64,000 nt of DNA from Rhodoferax sp. TS-BS-61-7 (GCF_002943465.1 NZ_PTQY01000005.1:186001-250000), one strand, 5' to 3'. Positions 26,521-36,158 are shown, counted from the first letter of the stretch. The notes: generated by a model not told the origin, from the sequence alone. Translations and numbers: made by a program.

Positions 26521-27651
26521 TTACAGGTGTGCGGCGCCCATGGCACGTCGCGCTACCCAATGTTTGAGCAGGCCGCTGGCATTGAAGCGTTGCATGCCCC
26601 AGTTGCGCAGGCCGGCCGCTGCTGCGTGGGGGTGGGCAAACAGTTGTTGCAGGGCATCGCCCGTGCCGCCTACCAAGGCAAAGTCGGCCTTGCGGGCGCG
26701 CTCGTAGCTGCGCAGCAGTTTGGGGTCGGCCACGCTGCGCCAGTAGGGGCGGGTGTCCAGCACACGCACCAGCTCGGCCACATCGCCCAGGCCCAGGTTC
26801 AGGCCCTGGCCGGCCAGCGGGTGCACATTGTGGGCGGCGTCGCCGGCCAGCACCCAGGCACCGGTGGCGCTGGCTTGGGCGAATTGGCCGCTCCAGCGGC
26901 GTGCCAGCGCATGTTGCAGCGGCCACACTTTGCGTGCGCTCTCCAGCGTCACGGCACCCAGGGCATCGTGGCTGGCGGCTTGCAGGGCATCGGTAAATTC
27001 CATATCGGTAGCGGCTTGCAGGGCAGTGGCCCGGTCTGGAGAGACTGACCACACCACGGCGCATAAGTTCCCATCCGGCCCACCCATGGGCAGAAAGGCC
27101 AGGATCTCACCCTGCGAGAACCACTGCCGTGCCACCTGGCCGTGGCCCTGGGCGCAGGTCACGCGGGCGGCCAGCGCCCATTGGCCGTAGGGCGTGACGT
27201 CAAAGTCCACGCCCAGTTCTTCGCGCGTGCGGCTGGCCCGGCCTTCGCACACCACGGTGAGGGTGGCTTGGGGTGGGGTGTCCACCACTTCAATGAGGGG
27301 TTGAAAACGCACTGCCTCGGCCAGTTGGGCCTCCAGTGCAGGCACGTCCACGATCCAGTTCAGTGCGTCCGTGCCCTGCAGGGCGGTATCAAAGGCCACT
27401 TCGCCACCCTGGTCGCCATGCACTTCCATGCGCAGCACCGGCGTAGCTTGGGCTGCCTCGGGCCAGCAGCGCACACCTTCTAGCAGCGCACGTGCGGGCT
27501 GGTTCAGCGCGTAGGCGCGCACATCGGACTCGGCCGGGGTGGAGGGCGCCGCGTACAGCGCTACGCGCAGCCGTTTGGCTGCCAAATGCAGGGCCAGGGT
27601 GCGCCCCACAATGCCTGCGCCGCGGATGCCAATGTCGTAAGAAGAAGCCAT
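26521..27651 (-). CDS. UbiH/UbiF-family FAD-dependent monooxygenase
   Basis: This 376-residue flavoprotein has the dinucleotide-binding GAGIVGRTLALHLA at residues 11-24, a DG-type middle motif replaced by LTVVCEGRAS, and the C-terminal FAD motif LAGDAAHNVHPLAGQGLNLGLGD, characteristic of UbiH/VisC/Coq6 hydroxylases of ubiquinone biosynthesis. Which ring position it hydroxylates cannot be told from sequence. ATG 27651 fits the family start; the longer open frame upstream has no similarity. Confidence 0.9.
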   Translation of the reverse strand: MASSYDIGIRGAGIVGRTLALHLAAKRLRVALYAAPSTPAESDVRAYALNQPARALLEGVRCWPEAAQATPVLRMEVHGDQGGEVAFDTALQGTDALNWIVDVPALEAQLAEAVRFQPLIEVVDTPPQATLTVVCEGRASRTREELGVDFDVTPYGQWALAARVTCAQGHGQVARQWFSQGEILAFLPMGGPDGNLCAVVWSVSPDRATALQAATDMEFTDALQAASHDALGAVTLESARKVWPLQHALARRWSGQFAQASATGAWVLAGDAAHNVHPLAGQGLNLGLGDVAELVRVLDTRPYWRSVADPKLLRSYERARKADFALVGGTGDALQQLFAHPHAAAAGLRNWGMQRFNASGLLKHWVARRAMGAAHL

Positions 27652-27708
27652 GCGGCCATTGTAGGAGGCCGGGTACCATGCCCCTTTGACCGCAACAGGA
27701 AGACCCCG

Positions 27709-28584
27709 ATGAGTGAAGGTGCCAGCGATGTGTTGGGGCAGATTGCCCAGCTGATGATTTACCCGGTGAAATCTTGCGCCGGAGTGGCCGTGACCGAGGC
27801 GGTGCTGCTGGACACCGGCCTGCAGTGGGACCGCTACTGGATGGTGGTGGACGCGGAGGGCCTGTTTGTGAGCCAGCGGGAATGTGCACGTATGGCGCTG
27901 ATTCACCCGCAGCTCACGCCTGACGCGCTGCTGCTGCAGGTGCCCGGCATGCCGCAGTTACGCGTGTCGCTGCAGGCGGGTGGCCCCAGTCTGCGTGTGC
28001 AGGTCTGGGACGACGTGGTGGACGCGCTGGACATGGGGCCAGAGGCGGCCCAGTGGCTGCAGACGTTTCTGGGCGCGCCAGCCCAGCGCCTGGTGCGCTT
28101 TGACCCCGCCGCGCAGCGCGCCTGCAGCACGAAATGGACCGGCGGTGTGGCCGCCAGCACCCAGTTTGCCGACGGTTACCCGGTGCTGGTGACCACCGAC
28201 AGTGCCATGGACGAACTCAACACCCGACTGGCGGCCCAGGGCCACCCGGCGGTGGGTATGGATCGCTTTCGGCCCAATGTGGTGCTCAGCGGCCTGCTGC
28301 CGCATGACGAAGACCACCTGGGCCCGCTGGAGTGTCTGACCGAAGACGGTGCCGTGCTCGCCGGCCTGCAGTTGGTCAAGCCCTGTGCGCGCTGCCCGAT
28401 TCCGAACATCGACCCGGCGACAGCCGAGAGCCACCCTGGCGTGGGGGATGCCCTGCAGGCCTACCGCCAGGATGCGCGGGTGAATGGTGCCATTACCTTT
28501 GGCATGAACGCCATCGTGACCCATGGCGCCGGCACCGTGCTGCGGGTGGGCCAGGCCGTGCGCGGCGACTACGCGTTCGGTTGA
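27709..28584 (+). CDS. MOSC-domain protein (YcbX/mARC-like)
   Basis: This 291-residue protein has an N-terminal MOSC_N beta-barrel (IAQLMIYPVKSCAGVAVTEA) and a C-terminal MOSC domain with the conserved molybdenum-ligand-type cysteine motif KPCARCPIPNIDP (Cys226, Cys229). YcbX and mARC relatives bind molybdenum cofactor and reduce N-hydroxylated compounds. The ATG at 27709 has an AGGAAG site. The gene ends 16 bases inside the convergent receptor gene. Confidence 0.92.
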   Translation: MSEGASDVLGQIAQLMIYPVKSCAGVAVTEAVLLDTGLQWDRYWMVVDAEGLFVSQRECARMALIHPQLTPDALLLQVPGMPQLRVSLQAGGPSLRVQVWDDVVDALDMGPEAAQWLQTFLGAPAQRLVRFDPAAQRACSTKWTGGVAASTQFADGYPVLVTTDSAMDELNTRLAAQGHPAVGMDRFRPNVVLSGLLPHDEDHLGPLECLTEDGAVLAGLQLVKPCARCPIPNIDPATAESHPGVGDALQAYRQDARVNGAITFGMNAIVTHGAGTVLRVGQAVRGDYAFG

Positions 28585-30371
28585 GTCGGCATTTCGCTGC
28601 TGGCGCCATGCCGGGAGTGCAGCGAGGACAGGGGGGCGGGTTCGGTGTGTGGCGCTTCCAGAAAACGGATGGGGCGGCGCGTGCGCGGCGAGATGCCTTC
28701 GAGCACATTGCCCAGCTCTTCCAGAATGCTGTCGGCCGAGGGAATGACCTCGTGCAGCAGCACGCAGGCCACGTGGAACTGCAAGGTCACCTCGGGTTTG
28801 AGGCCGGGCAGCGGGATCAGACCGGATGCAATCAGGCGCACCATGCGCTCGGTCAGCACCTGGCGGTCGGTCACACCATCCAGCACCAGGCCAAAGCGGG
28901 CCGTATCCAGGCGGCCAGCCGGGTCCACATCGCGCAGCACGCGGTGCAGCTTGACGGCGGCACGTAGCAGGCACTGTTCGGCCACAGCGTCGCCGTAGGA
29001 TTCGCGCAGGAATTTGAAATTCACCACATCCACCAGCACGATGGCCGAGGGCTCGCCGTCGTGCCGAGCCCGGTTTACGGCGTGCGCCACCTGCTGTTGC
29101 AGCAGCGGCGCCGTCAGCAAGCCAGTCAGCGCGTCTTGGGTAGGCAGGGCCTTGGCACGTTCCTCGGCCTCGCGGCGTTCACGGATGCGGGTATGCAGGG
29201 CCTGCTGCAACAAAGGTACGGTGATGGCGATGGCCAGCACCAGCATGTAACGTGTTTGCCACCAGTCGGGAATCAGGTGCCACATCTGCGCCACCAGCAC
29301 CAACACCGCCAGGGCCTGCGGCACATAGGCCATGAACAGCCATTTGCTCACGGCATAGCCGCGTCGCCAGGTCAGTGCGGTGCACATGACGGTGAGGATG
29401 GGGCCAGCGGTCAGGTAGACCGAGTTGAAGTAGTCAGCAATTTGGCGGTCGATGGCAGCGGTGAGCAGTGCAATGGGCATGGACGCCAGACCGCAGGCGT
29501 ATAGCCCTTTGGCCAAACGCGGGTAACCCACGTCCAGCGAGGACAGGTGGCGCACAAACAGCAGTGTGCCGCCCACGCCCAATACGGGCAGGGCCATGTG
29601 GGCATAGTTGGACCACAGGGGAGAGGTGGGCCACAACCACATACCCGAGAGGCCTGTGGCATTGGTGGTGACCAGGGACACCAGCACGGCGTAGCCGGTA
29701 TACCAGCCATCGACTGCGCTGCGGCTTTGCAGGTAGTGGATGGCACACCCCCCGACCAACATGAGCAGCATGCCCATCAAGGTGCCCAGGCCCAGGTTCT
29801 CCAGCTCCTGCTGCCGGTCGCGCACGCTTTTGGTGGCCAGGCGCAGGGGCAGCATGGCGGATTTGAAGTTGCGTACTTCCAGGTACACCTCGTGCACGCC
29901 TTGCTCGGGCAGGGTGATGGCAAAGTCTGGGTACAGCGAAGGGTGGTCCCATTGCGCCACTGCCGTGGTATCGCCGGCCAGTTGTCGGTTCCAGCCGCCC
30001 TTGGCGTTGGGTTGGTAGAGGGCGGCGTAGTCCAGGTAGGGCAGTGGCAAGTGCAGCGTCCAGTCGGCAGGCGCGCCGGCATCGCGTTGCAAGCGCAGGC
30101 GTATCCACAGCGTGCGTTCGTCGCGCAATCCAAATTGGTGGTCCGCAGGCAGGGGGGAAAAGCTGGCGCGAGACTTTTTACTGATCGTGTCGATGCCTGC
30201 ACTGGGGCCGCTTTCAGTCAGTACCTCCAGGGTGCCGCCAATCTGCAGGCTGGGATGGGCACTGTCCAACAGGATCAGCGCATTAATTTGTGCATGCGCC
30301 GCACCCACACAAACCCAGCACAGGAGCAAACACCCCGTAAACCAGCTGCGCAGTGCGGTCCCCGCTGTCAT
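28569..30371 (-). CDS. 7TM-DISM receptor with degenerate GGDEF domain (1)
   Basis: This 600-residue protein has a signal peptide (residues 1-27), an extracytoplasmic 7TMR-DISM sensor domain (about 30-180), seven transmembrane helices (about 185-390) and a C-terminal GGDEF-fold domain starting at QDALTGLL. The catalytic GGDEF motif is replaced by RLDTARF (residues 486-493 read GRLDTARF), so cyclic-di-GMP synthesis is not expected; a binding or dimerising role is more likely. It overlaps the stop of its paralogue by four bases (ATGA). Confidence 0.88.
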   Translation of the reverse strand: MTAGTALRSWFTGCLLLCWVCVGAAHAQINALILLDSAHPSLQIGGTLEVLTESGPSAGIDTISKKSRASFSPLPADHQFGLRDERTLWIRLRLQRDAGAPADWTLHLPLPYLDYAALYQPNAKGGWNRQLAGDTTAVAQWDHPSLYPDFAITLPEQGVHEVYLEVRNFKSAMLPLRLATKSVRDRQQELENLGLGTLMGMLLMLVGGCAIHYLQSRSAVDGWYTGYAVLVSLVTTNATGLSGMWLWPTSPLWSNYAHMALPVLGVGGTLLFVRHLSSLDVGYPRLAKGLYACGLASMPIALLTAAIDRQIADYFNSVYLTAGPILTVMCTALTWRRGYAVSKWLFMAYVPQALAVLVLVAQMWHLIPDWWQTRYMLVLAIAITVPLLQQALHTRIRERREAEERAKALPTQDALTGLLTAPLLQQQVAHAVNRARHDGEPSAIVLVDVVNFKFLRESYGDAVAEQCLLRAAVKLHRVLRDVDPAGRLDTARFGLVLDGVTDRQVLTERMVRLIASGLIPLPGLKPEVTLQFHVACVLLHEVIPSADSILEELGNVLEGISPRTRRPIRFLEAPHTEPAPLSSLHSRHGASSEMPTQPNA

Positions 30372-32134
30372 GCAGACTCTGCCAGTGGGGCCAGCGGCGC
30401 GGCCAGCGTGGGCACCGGTTCCAGGAACCGGATAGGGCGGCGCGTGCGTGGCGAAATGCCGGCCAGCACCTCGGACAAATCGTCCAGCACCCGTTCGGGC
30501 GGTACCGGGTTGTCGTGCAGCAACACGCAGGCGGCCTGGAACTGCAGGGTCACTTCGGGCTGCAGCCCCTGCAGCGGAATCAGGCCCGAGGCCACCAACT
30601 TGACCAGCCGTTCGGTCAGTGCCTGGCGGGAGGCTACGCCCTCCAACACCATGCCAAAACGTTCGGTGCCAATGCGGGCCGCCGGGTCCACATCACGCAA
30701 GATGCGGTGCAGCTTGATCACCGCCCGCAGCATGCACTGCTCGGCCGTGGTGTCGCCCATGGTGCTGCGGATGCGCTCCAGGTTGGTCACGCTTACCAGG
30801 ACCAAGGCCACGGGTTCGCGTGTGCCAATGGCGCGCTGGTAGGCGTCTTCCACATGGCTCTGAAAGGCTTGCGCGGTCAGCAACCCGGTCAGGGCGTCCT
30901 GCGTGGGCAACTGGTCGGCGCGCAGGGCCACTTCCTTGCGGTCGTGGGTGGCGCGGCTCAGGGCGTAAATGAGGGTGGGGACCGACAGGGCCACGCTTAG
31001 CGACATGAAGTAGCGCATTTCCCACTGCGTGGTGACCATGCCAAAGGCTTCGGCCACCAGCCACATCAGGCAGAGAAACTGGGGTACATAGGCCAGCATC
31101 AGCCAGGTACCAATGGTGGAGCCGCCGCGCCAGCTCATCACCGTGATCAGCAGGCCGGCGGTGGTGGCCACCAGCAGGGCGACGGTGCCAATGCGATCCG
31201 CCATGTCACGCCCCAGCAGCACATACGCCACCACCGCGCCCAGGGTGCCCCAGGCAATCACTTCCAGCGCCTTGTCGTAACGGTGGAAGTGGGTGGACAG
31301 CGCATACAGCTTGCGCACAAACAGCAGCGATGTGCCCACGGCCACCAGCGGCAGGATGCTGTTGGCATAGTCAGCCCAGGTGGGCCAGGCGCTCCACAGC
31401 AGAGCGTTGAGCACGCCATTGACCTGCGCCACCGACATCGCGACCAGCAGCCCGTACCAGGCGGCCTTGAGGTCAAACGGGTTTTTGTGCTCGTAGTGGC
31501 GGATGACCGACAGCGCGGCCAGTGTGAGCAGGGTGCCGATCACCAGGCCCAGGCCTACGCTTTCGAGTTGGCGCTGGCCGTCACGCAGCGGGGCTGTGGC
31601 CAGGCGTATCGGCAGGCTCAAATGTTTGAAGTTGCGCACCTGCAAGTACACATCTTGCGGCACGCCGCTGGGCAGGTCCAGGGTGAACTCGGGGTAGAGT
31701 CCGCGCCGGCTCCACAGCGTCTGGGGCAGCGTGTCGCCGGCCGACTGGGCGACCCACTGCTTGGCGTCGCTGCGCTGGTAGAGCGTGACAGCGTCCACAA
31801 AAGGAGCGGGCACATTCAGGGTCCAGTGCGCGGTGTTGCCGGCAGCGCGCACCAGGCGCAGGTGCAGCCAGAGGGTATTGCCGTCGTTGAGGGCATGGCG
31901 TGCCAGGGCCGATGCCGGGGTAAAGGCCTGCGGGGCCGCGGCCACCTCGTCAATGCTGGCGCGCGTGCCGCCTTCGAGCCAGGTGGGCACTGAACCCGTG
32001 AGCTCCAATGCCGTGTTGCCGTCCCCCAAAACCAGGGTCTCTGGCACTGCGGGTGCGGCGGCCCAGACAGGCGCCAACCCCATGCCAAAGCCGAGTGCCA
32101 GGGCCAGCATCAAGCGCAAAAGCAGGTATGGCAT
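30368..32134 (-). CDS. 7TM-DISM receptor with degenerate GGDEF domain (2)
   Basis: This 588-residue paralogue of the next gene has the same layout: signal peptide (1-25), DISM sensor domain, seven membrane helices, then a GGDEF-like domain beginning TQDALTGLL. Its signature site reads ARIGTERF, at residues 486-493, the same position as in the paralogue, again without the catalytic Gly-Gly-Asp-Glu. The shared stretch SPRTRRPIRFLE near both C-termini shows tandem duplication. It is divergent from ychF, with only 31 bases between them. Confidence 0.88.
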   Translation of the reverse strand: MPYLLLRLMLALALGFGMGLAPVWAAAPAVPETLVLGDGNTALELTGSVPTWLEGGTRASIDEVAAAPQAFTPASALARHALNDGNTLWLHLRLVRAAGNTAHWTLNVPAPFVDAVTLYQRSDAKQWVAQSAGDTLPQTLWSRRGLYPEFTLDLPSGVPQDVYLQVRNFKHLSLPIRLATAPLRDGQRQLESVGLGLVIGTLLTLAALSVIRHYEHKNPFDLKAAWYGLLVAMSVAQVNGVLNALLWSAWPTWADYANSILPLVAVGTSLLFVRKLYALSTHFHRYDKALEVIAWGTLGAVVAYVLLGRDMADRIGTVALLVATTAGLLITVMSWRGGSTIGTWLMLAYVPQFLCLMWLVAEAFGMVTTQWEMRYFMSLSVALSVPTLIYALSRATHDRKEVALRADQLPTQDALTGLLTAQAFQSHVEDAYQRAIGTREPVALVLVSVTNLERIRSTMGDTTAEQCMLRAVIKLHRILRDVDPAARIGTERFGMVLEGVASRQALTERLVKLVASGLIPLQGLQPEVTLQFQAACVLLHDNPVPPERVLDDLSEVLAGISPRTRRPIRFLEPVPTLAAPLAPLAESA

Positions 32135-32165
32135 ACACTTGGCACCCAGTTTTTAGAGGTTTGTT

Positions 32166-33257
32166 ATGAGTTTGAAGTGTGGCATTGTAGGCCTGCCCAA
32201 TGTAGGGAAAAGTACCCTGTTCAACGCCCTGACCAAGGCGGGCATTGCTGCAGAAAATTATCCGTTTTGCACCATCGAGCCCAATGTGGGCGTAGTGGAA
32301 GTGCCGGACCCGCGCCTGCAGCAGTTGGCCGACATCATCACGCCCGAGCGCATCGTGCCGGCGATTGTGGAGTTTGTGGACATTGCCGGCCTGGTGGCCG
32401 GCGCCAGCACCGGCGAAGGCCTGGGCAACAAGTTCCTGGCGCACATCCGTGAGACCGACGCCACCATCAACGTGGTGCGCTGCTTTGAAGACGACAACGT
32501 GATCCACGTGGCCGGCAAGGTGGACCCGATCGCCGACATCGAAGTGATCCAGACCGAGCTGTGCCTGGCCGACTTGGGTGCGGTAGAGAAAGCCTTGCAC
32601 CGCGTGACCAAGCTGGCCCGCTCGGGCGACAAGGAATCCATCAAGCTGGTGGCGATTCTGGAGAAATGCCAGGCCGCGCTGAACGAAGCCAAGCCCGTGC
32701 GCACACTGGACTTCAGCAAGGAAGAGCAGCCGCTGCTCAAGCAATTCTTTCTGATCACCGCCAAACCCGCGATGTTTGTGGCCAACGTCTCCGAAGACGG
32801 CTTCGAGAACAACCCCTTCCTCGACCGCCTGAAAGCCTTTGCCGCCAAGCAGAACGCGCCCGTGGTGGCCATTTGCGCCAAGATCGAAGCCGAGCTGTCG
32901 GAAATGGAAGATGCCGACCGGCTCGAGTTCCTGCAAGAGCTGGGGCAAAGCGAGCCGGGCTTGAACCGCCTGATCCGCTCCGCCTACACGCTGCTGGGCC
33001 TGCAAACCTACTTTACTGCCGGTGTGAAGGAAGTGCGCGCCTGGACCATCCATGTGGGCGACACCGGGCCACAAGCGGCCGGCGTGATCCACACCGATTT
33101 CGAAAAAGGCTACATCCGTGCCCAGACCATCGCGTTTGACGATTTCATCGCCAATAAGGGCGAGCAGGGCGCCAAAGACGCGGGCAAGATGCGCGCCGAA
33201 GGCAAGGAATACGTCGTCAAGGATGGCGACGTGATGAACTTCCTGTTCAGCTCCTAA
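32166..33257 (+). CDS. ychF: Redox-regulated ribosome-binding ATPase YchF
   Basis: This 363-residue OBG-family P-loop NTPase prefers ATP and binds ribosomes. G1 is GLPNVGKST (residues 9-17), and switch/G3 is [20 protein letters not shown] coiled-coil insert occupies about residues 135-190, and the C-terminal TGS domain contains [15 protein letters not shown] and ends VMNFLFSS. Length matches the family. A DMT transporter follows after 20 bases. Confidence 0.97.
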   Translation: MSLKCGIVGLPNVGKSTLFNALTKAGIAAENYPFCTIEPNVGVVEVPDPRLQQLADIITPERIVPAIVEFVDIAGLVAGASTGEGLGNKFLAHIRETDATINVVRCFEDDNVIHVAGKVDPIADIEVIQTELCLADLGAVEKALHRVTKLARSGDKESIKLVAILEKCQAALNEAKPVRTLDFSKEEQPLLKQFFLITAKPAMFVANVSEDGFENNPFLDRLKAFAAKQNAPVVAICAKIEAELSEMEDADRLEFLQELGQSEPGLNRLIRSAYTLLGLQTYFTAGVKEVRAWTIHVGDTGPQAAGVIHTDFEKGYIRAQTIAFDDFIANKGEQGAKDAGKMRAEGKEYVVKDGDVMNFLFSS

Positions 33258-33277
33258 GCCATCTTTTTCCCCACAAC

Positions 33278-34174
33278 GTGACCCTGTCCTACGACTGGCT
33301 GGCCCTGGGGGCTGCGGCCTGCTGGGCCGTCACCGGGCTGCTCTCGGCCCCGCAAGCGCGCCATCTGGGCGCGTTTGCATTTACGCGCTGGCGCATGGGG
33401 CTGGTGTTCCTCATGCTGCTGCCGGTGGTGGTGTTCAGTGGGGGCTGGCACACGCTATCCTGGGCTTCCTTTGGTGTGCTGGCGTTCAGCGGCTTGATAG
33501 GCATTTTTGTGGGCGACACCGCGCTGTTTGCCTCCATGAACCGGCTGGGCCCGCGCCGCACTGGCGTGTTGTTTGCCACCCATGCCTGTTTCAGTGCCCT
33601 GCTGGGTTTTGCCGTGCTGGACGAGCGCATGGGCGCTCAGGCCCTGTTGGGTGGTGCGCTGGTGGTGGGCGGCGTGATGATGGCCGTGGCGCTGGGCGCG
33701 CACAAAAACGAATCGCATGCGCTGGAAGTCACACGCGGTCACTGGCCGCTGGGTGTGGCACTGGGCCTGCTGGCTGCGCTGTGCCAGGCACTGGGCTCGT
33801 TGATTGCCAAACCCATCATGGCTGCCGGTGTGGACCCGGTCACCGCCACGGTGGTGCGTGTGGGCGCGACCTGTGTGGTGCACCTGGTTTTGTTGTGGGC
33901 GGGCGTGGGTGTGGCGCGCACGCAGAACGCGCTGTCAGTCCGCGTGCTGGCCTGGGTGGCCCTGAGCGGCATGATTGGCATGGGGCTGGGTATGAGCCTG
34001 ATTTTGCTGGCCCTGCGTTATGGCGACGTGGGCATGGTGGGCATCCTGTCGTCCGTCTCGCCCGTGCTGGTGCTGCCCTTGCTGTGGTGGCACTTGGGGC
34101 GTGCACCCGCGCGTGGCGCCTGGTGGGGTGCCGCGCTTACCGTGCTGGGGACTGCACTTGTTTTGGTGCGGTAG
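33278..34174 (+). CDS. DMT-superfamily (EamA) transporter
   Basis: This 298-residue inner-membrane protein has ten predicted helices in two EamA repeats (first repeat starting YDWLALGAAACWAVTGLL, second starting HWPLGVALGLLAALCQAL). The start is GTG at 33278. The substrate is unknown. The short distance to ychF suggests co-transcription, but no functional link is evident. It ends in copy E of the dispersed repeat. Confidence 0.88.
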   Translation: MTLSYDWLALGAAACWAVTGLLSAPQARHLGAFAFTRWRMGLVFLMLLPVVVFSGGWHTLSWASFGVLAFSGLIGIFVGDTALFASMNRLGPRRTGVLFATHACFSALLGFAVLDERMGAQALLGGALVVGGVMMAVALGAHKNESHALEVTRGHWPLGVALGLLAALCQALGSLIAKPIMAAGVDPVTATVVRVGATCVVHLVLLWAGVGVARTQNALSVRVLAWVALSGMIGMGLGMSLILLALRYGDVGMVGILSSVSPVLVLPLLWWHLGRAPARGAWWGAALTVLGTALVLVR

Positions 34175-34180
34175 GGGGCA

Positions 34181-34218
34181 TGGATGTTGCGCAAGTAGCT
34201 ATTGAATTAATAGCGAAT
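34181..34218 (+). repeat. Dispersed short repeat, copy E (5'-truncated)
   Basis: It lacks the CTCTAGCCC block and begins TGGATGTTGCGCAAG, continuing TAGCTATTGAATTAATAGCG. The core GCTATTGAATTAATAGC is a near-perfect hairpin. It lies between convergent genes (DMT transporter and YqaA-type protein) and may act as a weak transcriptional barrier. Confidence 0.75.
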
Positions 34219-34237
34219 TGCGTAGATCTAGTGCGGC

Positions 34238-34711
34238 TTACCAAAGAGTTGCCAATCCGCTAAGGGCGGCGGTCATGAGGGTGTACCGCGCCAGCTTGCC
34301 TACCGCCATGTAGGCCACACAGGGCCAGAACGGCAGCTTGAGCCAACCCGCCACCGCGCACAGCGGGTCACCCACCAAAGGCAGCCAGGCCAGCAAGCAG
34401 GCTTTGGGGCCCAGCTTGCGCAGCCAGTCCAATGCACGCAGGTGGTGTGCGCTTTTGCCATAGTGGTCGGCCACACGGTGTGCGCCATACCCCATCCACC
34501 AGCTCACCGCGCCGCCCAGGGTGTTGCCCGCCGTGGCCACCAGCACCACGGGCCAAAACAGGTCGGGGTTCAGCTGCACCAGCCCGAACACCACCGGCTC
34601 GGACCCCATGGGCAACAGCGTGGCGGAGATGAAGGACACCACAAACACGGTGCCCAGGCTGTACTCGGGCAGCGCAAGCAGATTCAACAGGTTGGGTATC
34701 CAGGTGTCCAT
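34238..34711 (-). CDS. YqaA-family membrane protein (VTT/SNARE-associated domain)
   Basis: This 157-residue protein has four or five hydrophobic segments and the VTT/DedA-like core SATLLPMGSEPVVFGLVQ followed by AGNTLGGAVSWWMGYG, as in E. coli YqaA. DedA/VTT relatives are thought to scramble or flip lipids, but the YqaA branch has no defined role. ATG 34711 is preferred; the frame extends further upstream without family similarity. Confidence 0.85.
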   Translation of the reverse strand: MDTWIPNLLNLLALPEYSLGTVFVVSFISATLLPMGSEPVVFGLVQLNPDLFWPVVLVATAGNTLGGAVSWWMGYGAHRVADHYGKSAHHLRALDWLRKLGPKACLLAWLPLVGDPLCAVAGWLKLPFWPCVAYMAVGKLARYTLMTAALSGLATLW

Positions 34712-34801
34712 GGCGTGCGCAGTATAGGCAGGGTGCAGCTTCGCTGCGCTGCAGCAGGCGAATTTCAATTGCTGAAATTTTGGGCAGTTAGAATGCAGGC
34801 C

Positions 34802-34833
34802 GGCCCCAACGTCCTGGGGCCCTTGTCTTTTTA
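34802..34833 (+). promoter_or_regulatory. Terminator-like hairpin in the dusB-fis leader
   Basis: GGCCCC (34802-34807) pairs with GGGGCC (34816-34821) around an 8-nt loop, followed by CCTTGTCTTTTT, a typical intrinsic-terminator tail. No plus-strand gene lies upstream within 600 bases, so any transcript meeting it should start just before it (a TAGAAT -10-like hexamer is at about 34789-34794). It could attenuate dusB-fis expression. This is an inference from position. Confidence 0.5.
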
Positions 34834-34859
34834 AGCCACTCCCGTTTCACACACAGCCC

Positions 34860-35912
34860 ATGCACATCGGTCCATTCGCGTTGGCGAATCACCTCTTTGT
34901 CGCGCCCATGGCGGGGGTGACCGACCGCCCCTTCCGGCAGCTGTGCAAGCGCCTGGGCGCGGGCTACGCGGTGAGCGAGATGGTCACCTCGCGCAAAGAC
35001 CTGTGGAACACCCTCAAGACTTCCCGCCGCGCCAACCACGACGGTGAGCCCGGCCCGATTGCCGTGCAGATTGCCGGCACCGAGGCCGCCATGATGGCCG
35101 AGGCTGCCGTCTACAACATTGACCGCGGCGCGCAAATCATCGACATCAACATGGGCTGCCCGGCCAAGAAGGTGTGCAACAAGTGGGCCGGCTCCGCGCT
35201 GATGCAGGACGAGCAACTGGCCATCGACATTGTGGAAGCCGTGGTGGAGGCCTGCGCTCCGCGCAACGTGCCGGTCACGCTGAAGATGCGCACCGGCTGG
35301 TGCCAGGCCGAGAAGAACGCCGTGGTGCTGGCGCGCGCGGCCGAGGCCGCGGGCGTGCAGATGGTGACGGTACATGGCCGCACGCGTGAGCAGGGCTACA
35401 AGGGCGCGGCCGAGTACGACACGATTGCCGCTGTGAAAACCGCGCTGAAGATCCCAGTGGTGGCCAATGGTGACATCACCAGCCCCGAAAAAGCACGCGA
35501 GGTGCTGCAGGCCACCGGCGCCGACGCCATCATGATTGGCCGCGCCGCCCAGGGCTACCCCTGGATCTTTCGCGAGGTGGCGCATTTTCTGGCCACTGGC
35601 ACGCACCTTGCACCACCGCTGGTGAGTGAAGTCAAACGTCTGCTGGTCGAGCATCTGCACGACCACTACAGCCTGTACGACGAGTTCATCGGTGTGCGCT
35701 CGGCCCGCAAACACATTGGCTGGTACCTGCGCGAACTGCCGGGGGGCGAAGACTTCCGCCAGCGCATGAACCTGCTCGAAGACAGTGCTGCACAGGTGGC
35801 GGCGGTGGAAAACTATTTGGATCAACTGAACGAAAAAATGGACCGCATCCCGCGCCGGGGGCACGCGTCCAGTCTGGCAAGGGGACATGACATGATGGAA
35901 TTGGCAGCATGA
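34860..35912 (+). CDS. dusB: tRNA-dihydrouridine synthase DusB
   Basis: This 350-residue flavoenzyme reduces U17 in the tRNA D-loop. The N-terminal TIM barrel begins IGPFALANHLFVAPMAGVTD. The catalytic cysteine is in INMGCPAKKVCNKWAGSAL, and the FMN phosphate site is NGDITSPEKA followed by GADAIMIGRAAQGYPW. The dusB-fis pair is a widespread proteobacterial operon and fis overlaps its stop by four bases, which supports DusB over DusA or DusC. Confidence 0.96.
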   Translation: MHIGPFALANHLFVAPMAGVTDRPFRQLCKRLGAGYAVSEMVTSRKDLWNTLKTSRRANHDGEPGPIAVQIAGTEAAMMAEAAVYNIDRGAQIIDINMGCPAKKVCNKWAGSALMQDEQLAIDIVEAVVEACAPRNVPVTLKMRTGWCQAEKNAVVLARAAEAAGVQMVTVHGRTREQGYKGAAEYDTIAAVKTALKIPVVANGDITSPEKAREVLQATGADAIMIGRAAQGYPWIFREVAHFLATGTHLAPPLVSEVKRLLVEHLHDHYSLYDEFIGVRSARKHIGWYLRELPGGEDFRQRMNLLEDSAAQVAAVENYLDQLNEKMDRIPRRGHASSLARGHDMMELAA

Positions 35913-36145
35913 GCAAGAAGCACATTGATGAGTGCGTGCGCGCGAGCCTGGAGTTGTATTTCGCTGACCTGGGCGGCACCGAACCTGATGGCATGTACGA
36001 CATGCTGGTGCGCGCGGTAGAGAAACCCTTGCTCGAAGTGGTGATGGCCCAGGCCGACCACAACCAATCCAAAGCGGCCCAGTGGCTGGGCCTGAACCGC
36101 AACACCTTGCGCAAAAAACTGGTCGAGCACAAGCTGCTCTCTTAA
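35909..36145 (+). CDS. fis: Fis-family DNA-binding protein
   Basis: This 78-residue nucleoid-associated protein has the C-terminal helix-turn-helix NQSKAAQWLGLNRNTLRKKL, matching E. coli Fis, and an N-terminal dimerisation helix pair. It is shorter than E. coli Fis (98 residues) at the N-terminus, as usual for betaproteobacteria. Its ATG overlaps the dusB stop (ATGA). Fis typically modulates rRNA, supercoiling and recombination genes. Confidence 0.93.
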   Translation: MSKKHIDECVRASLELYFADLGGTEPDGMYDMLVRAVEKPLLEVVMAQADHNQSKAAQWLGLNRNTLRKKLVEHKLLS

Positions 36146-36158
36146 CCCTCGCTGCCAG

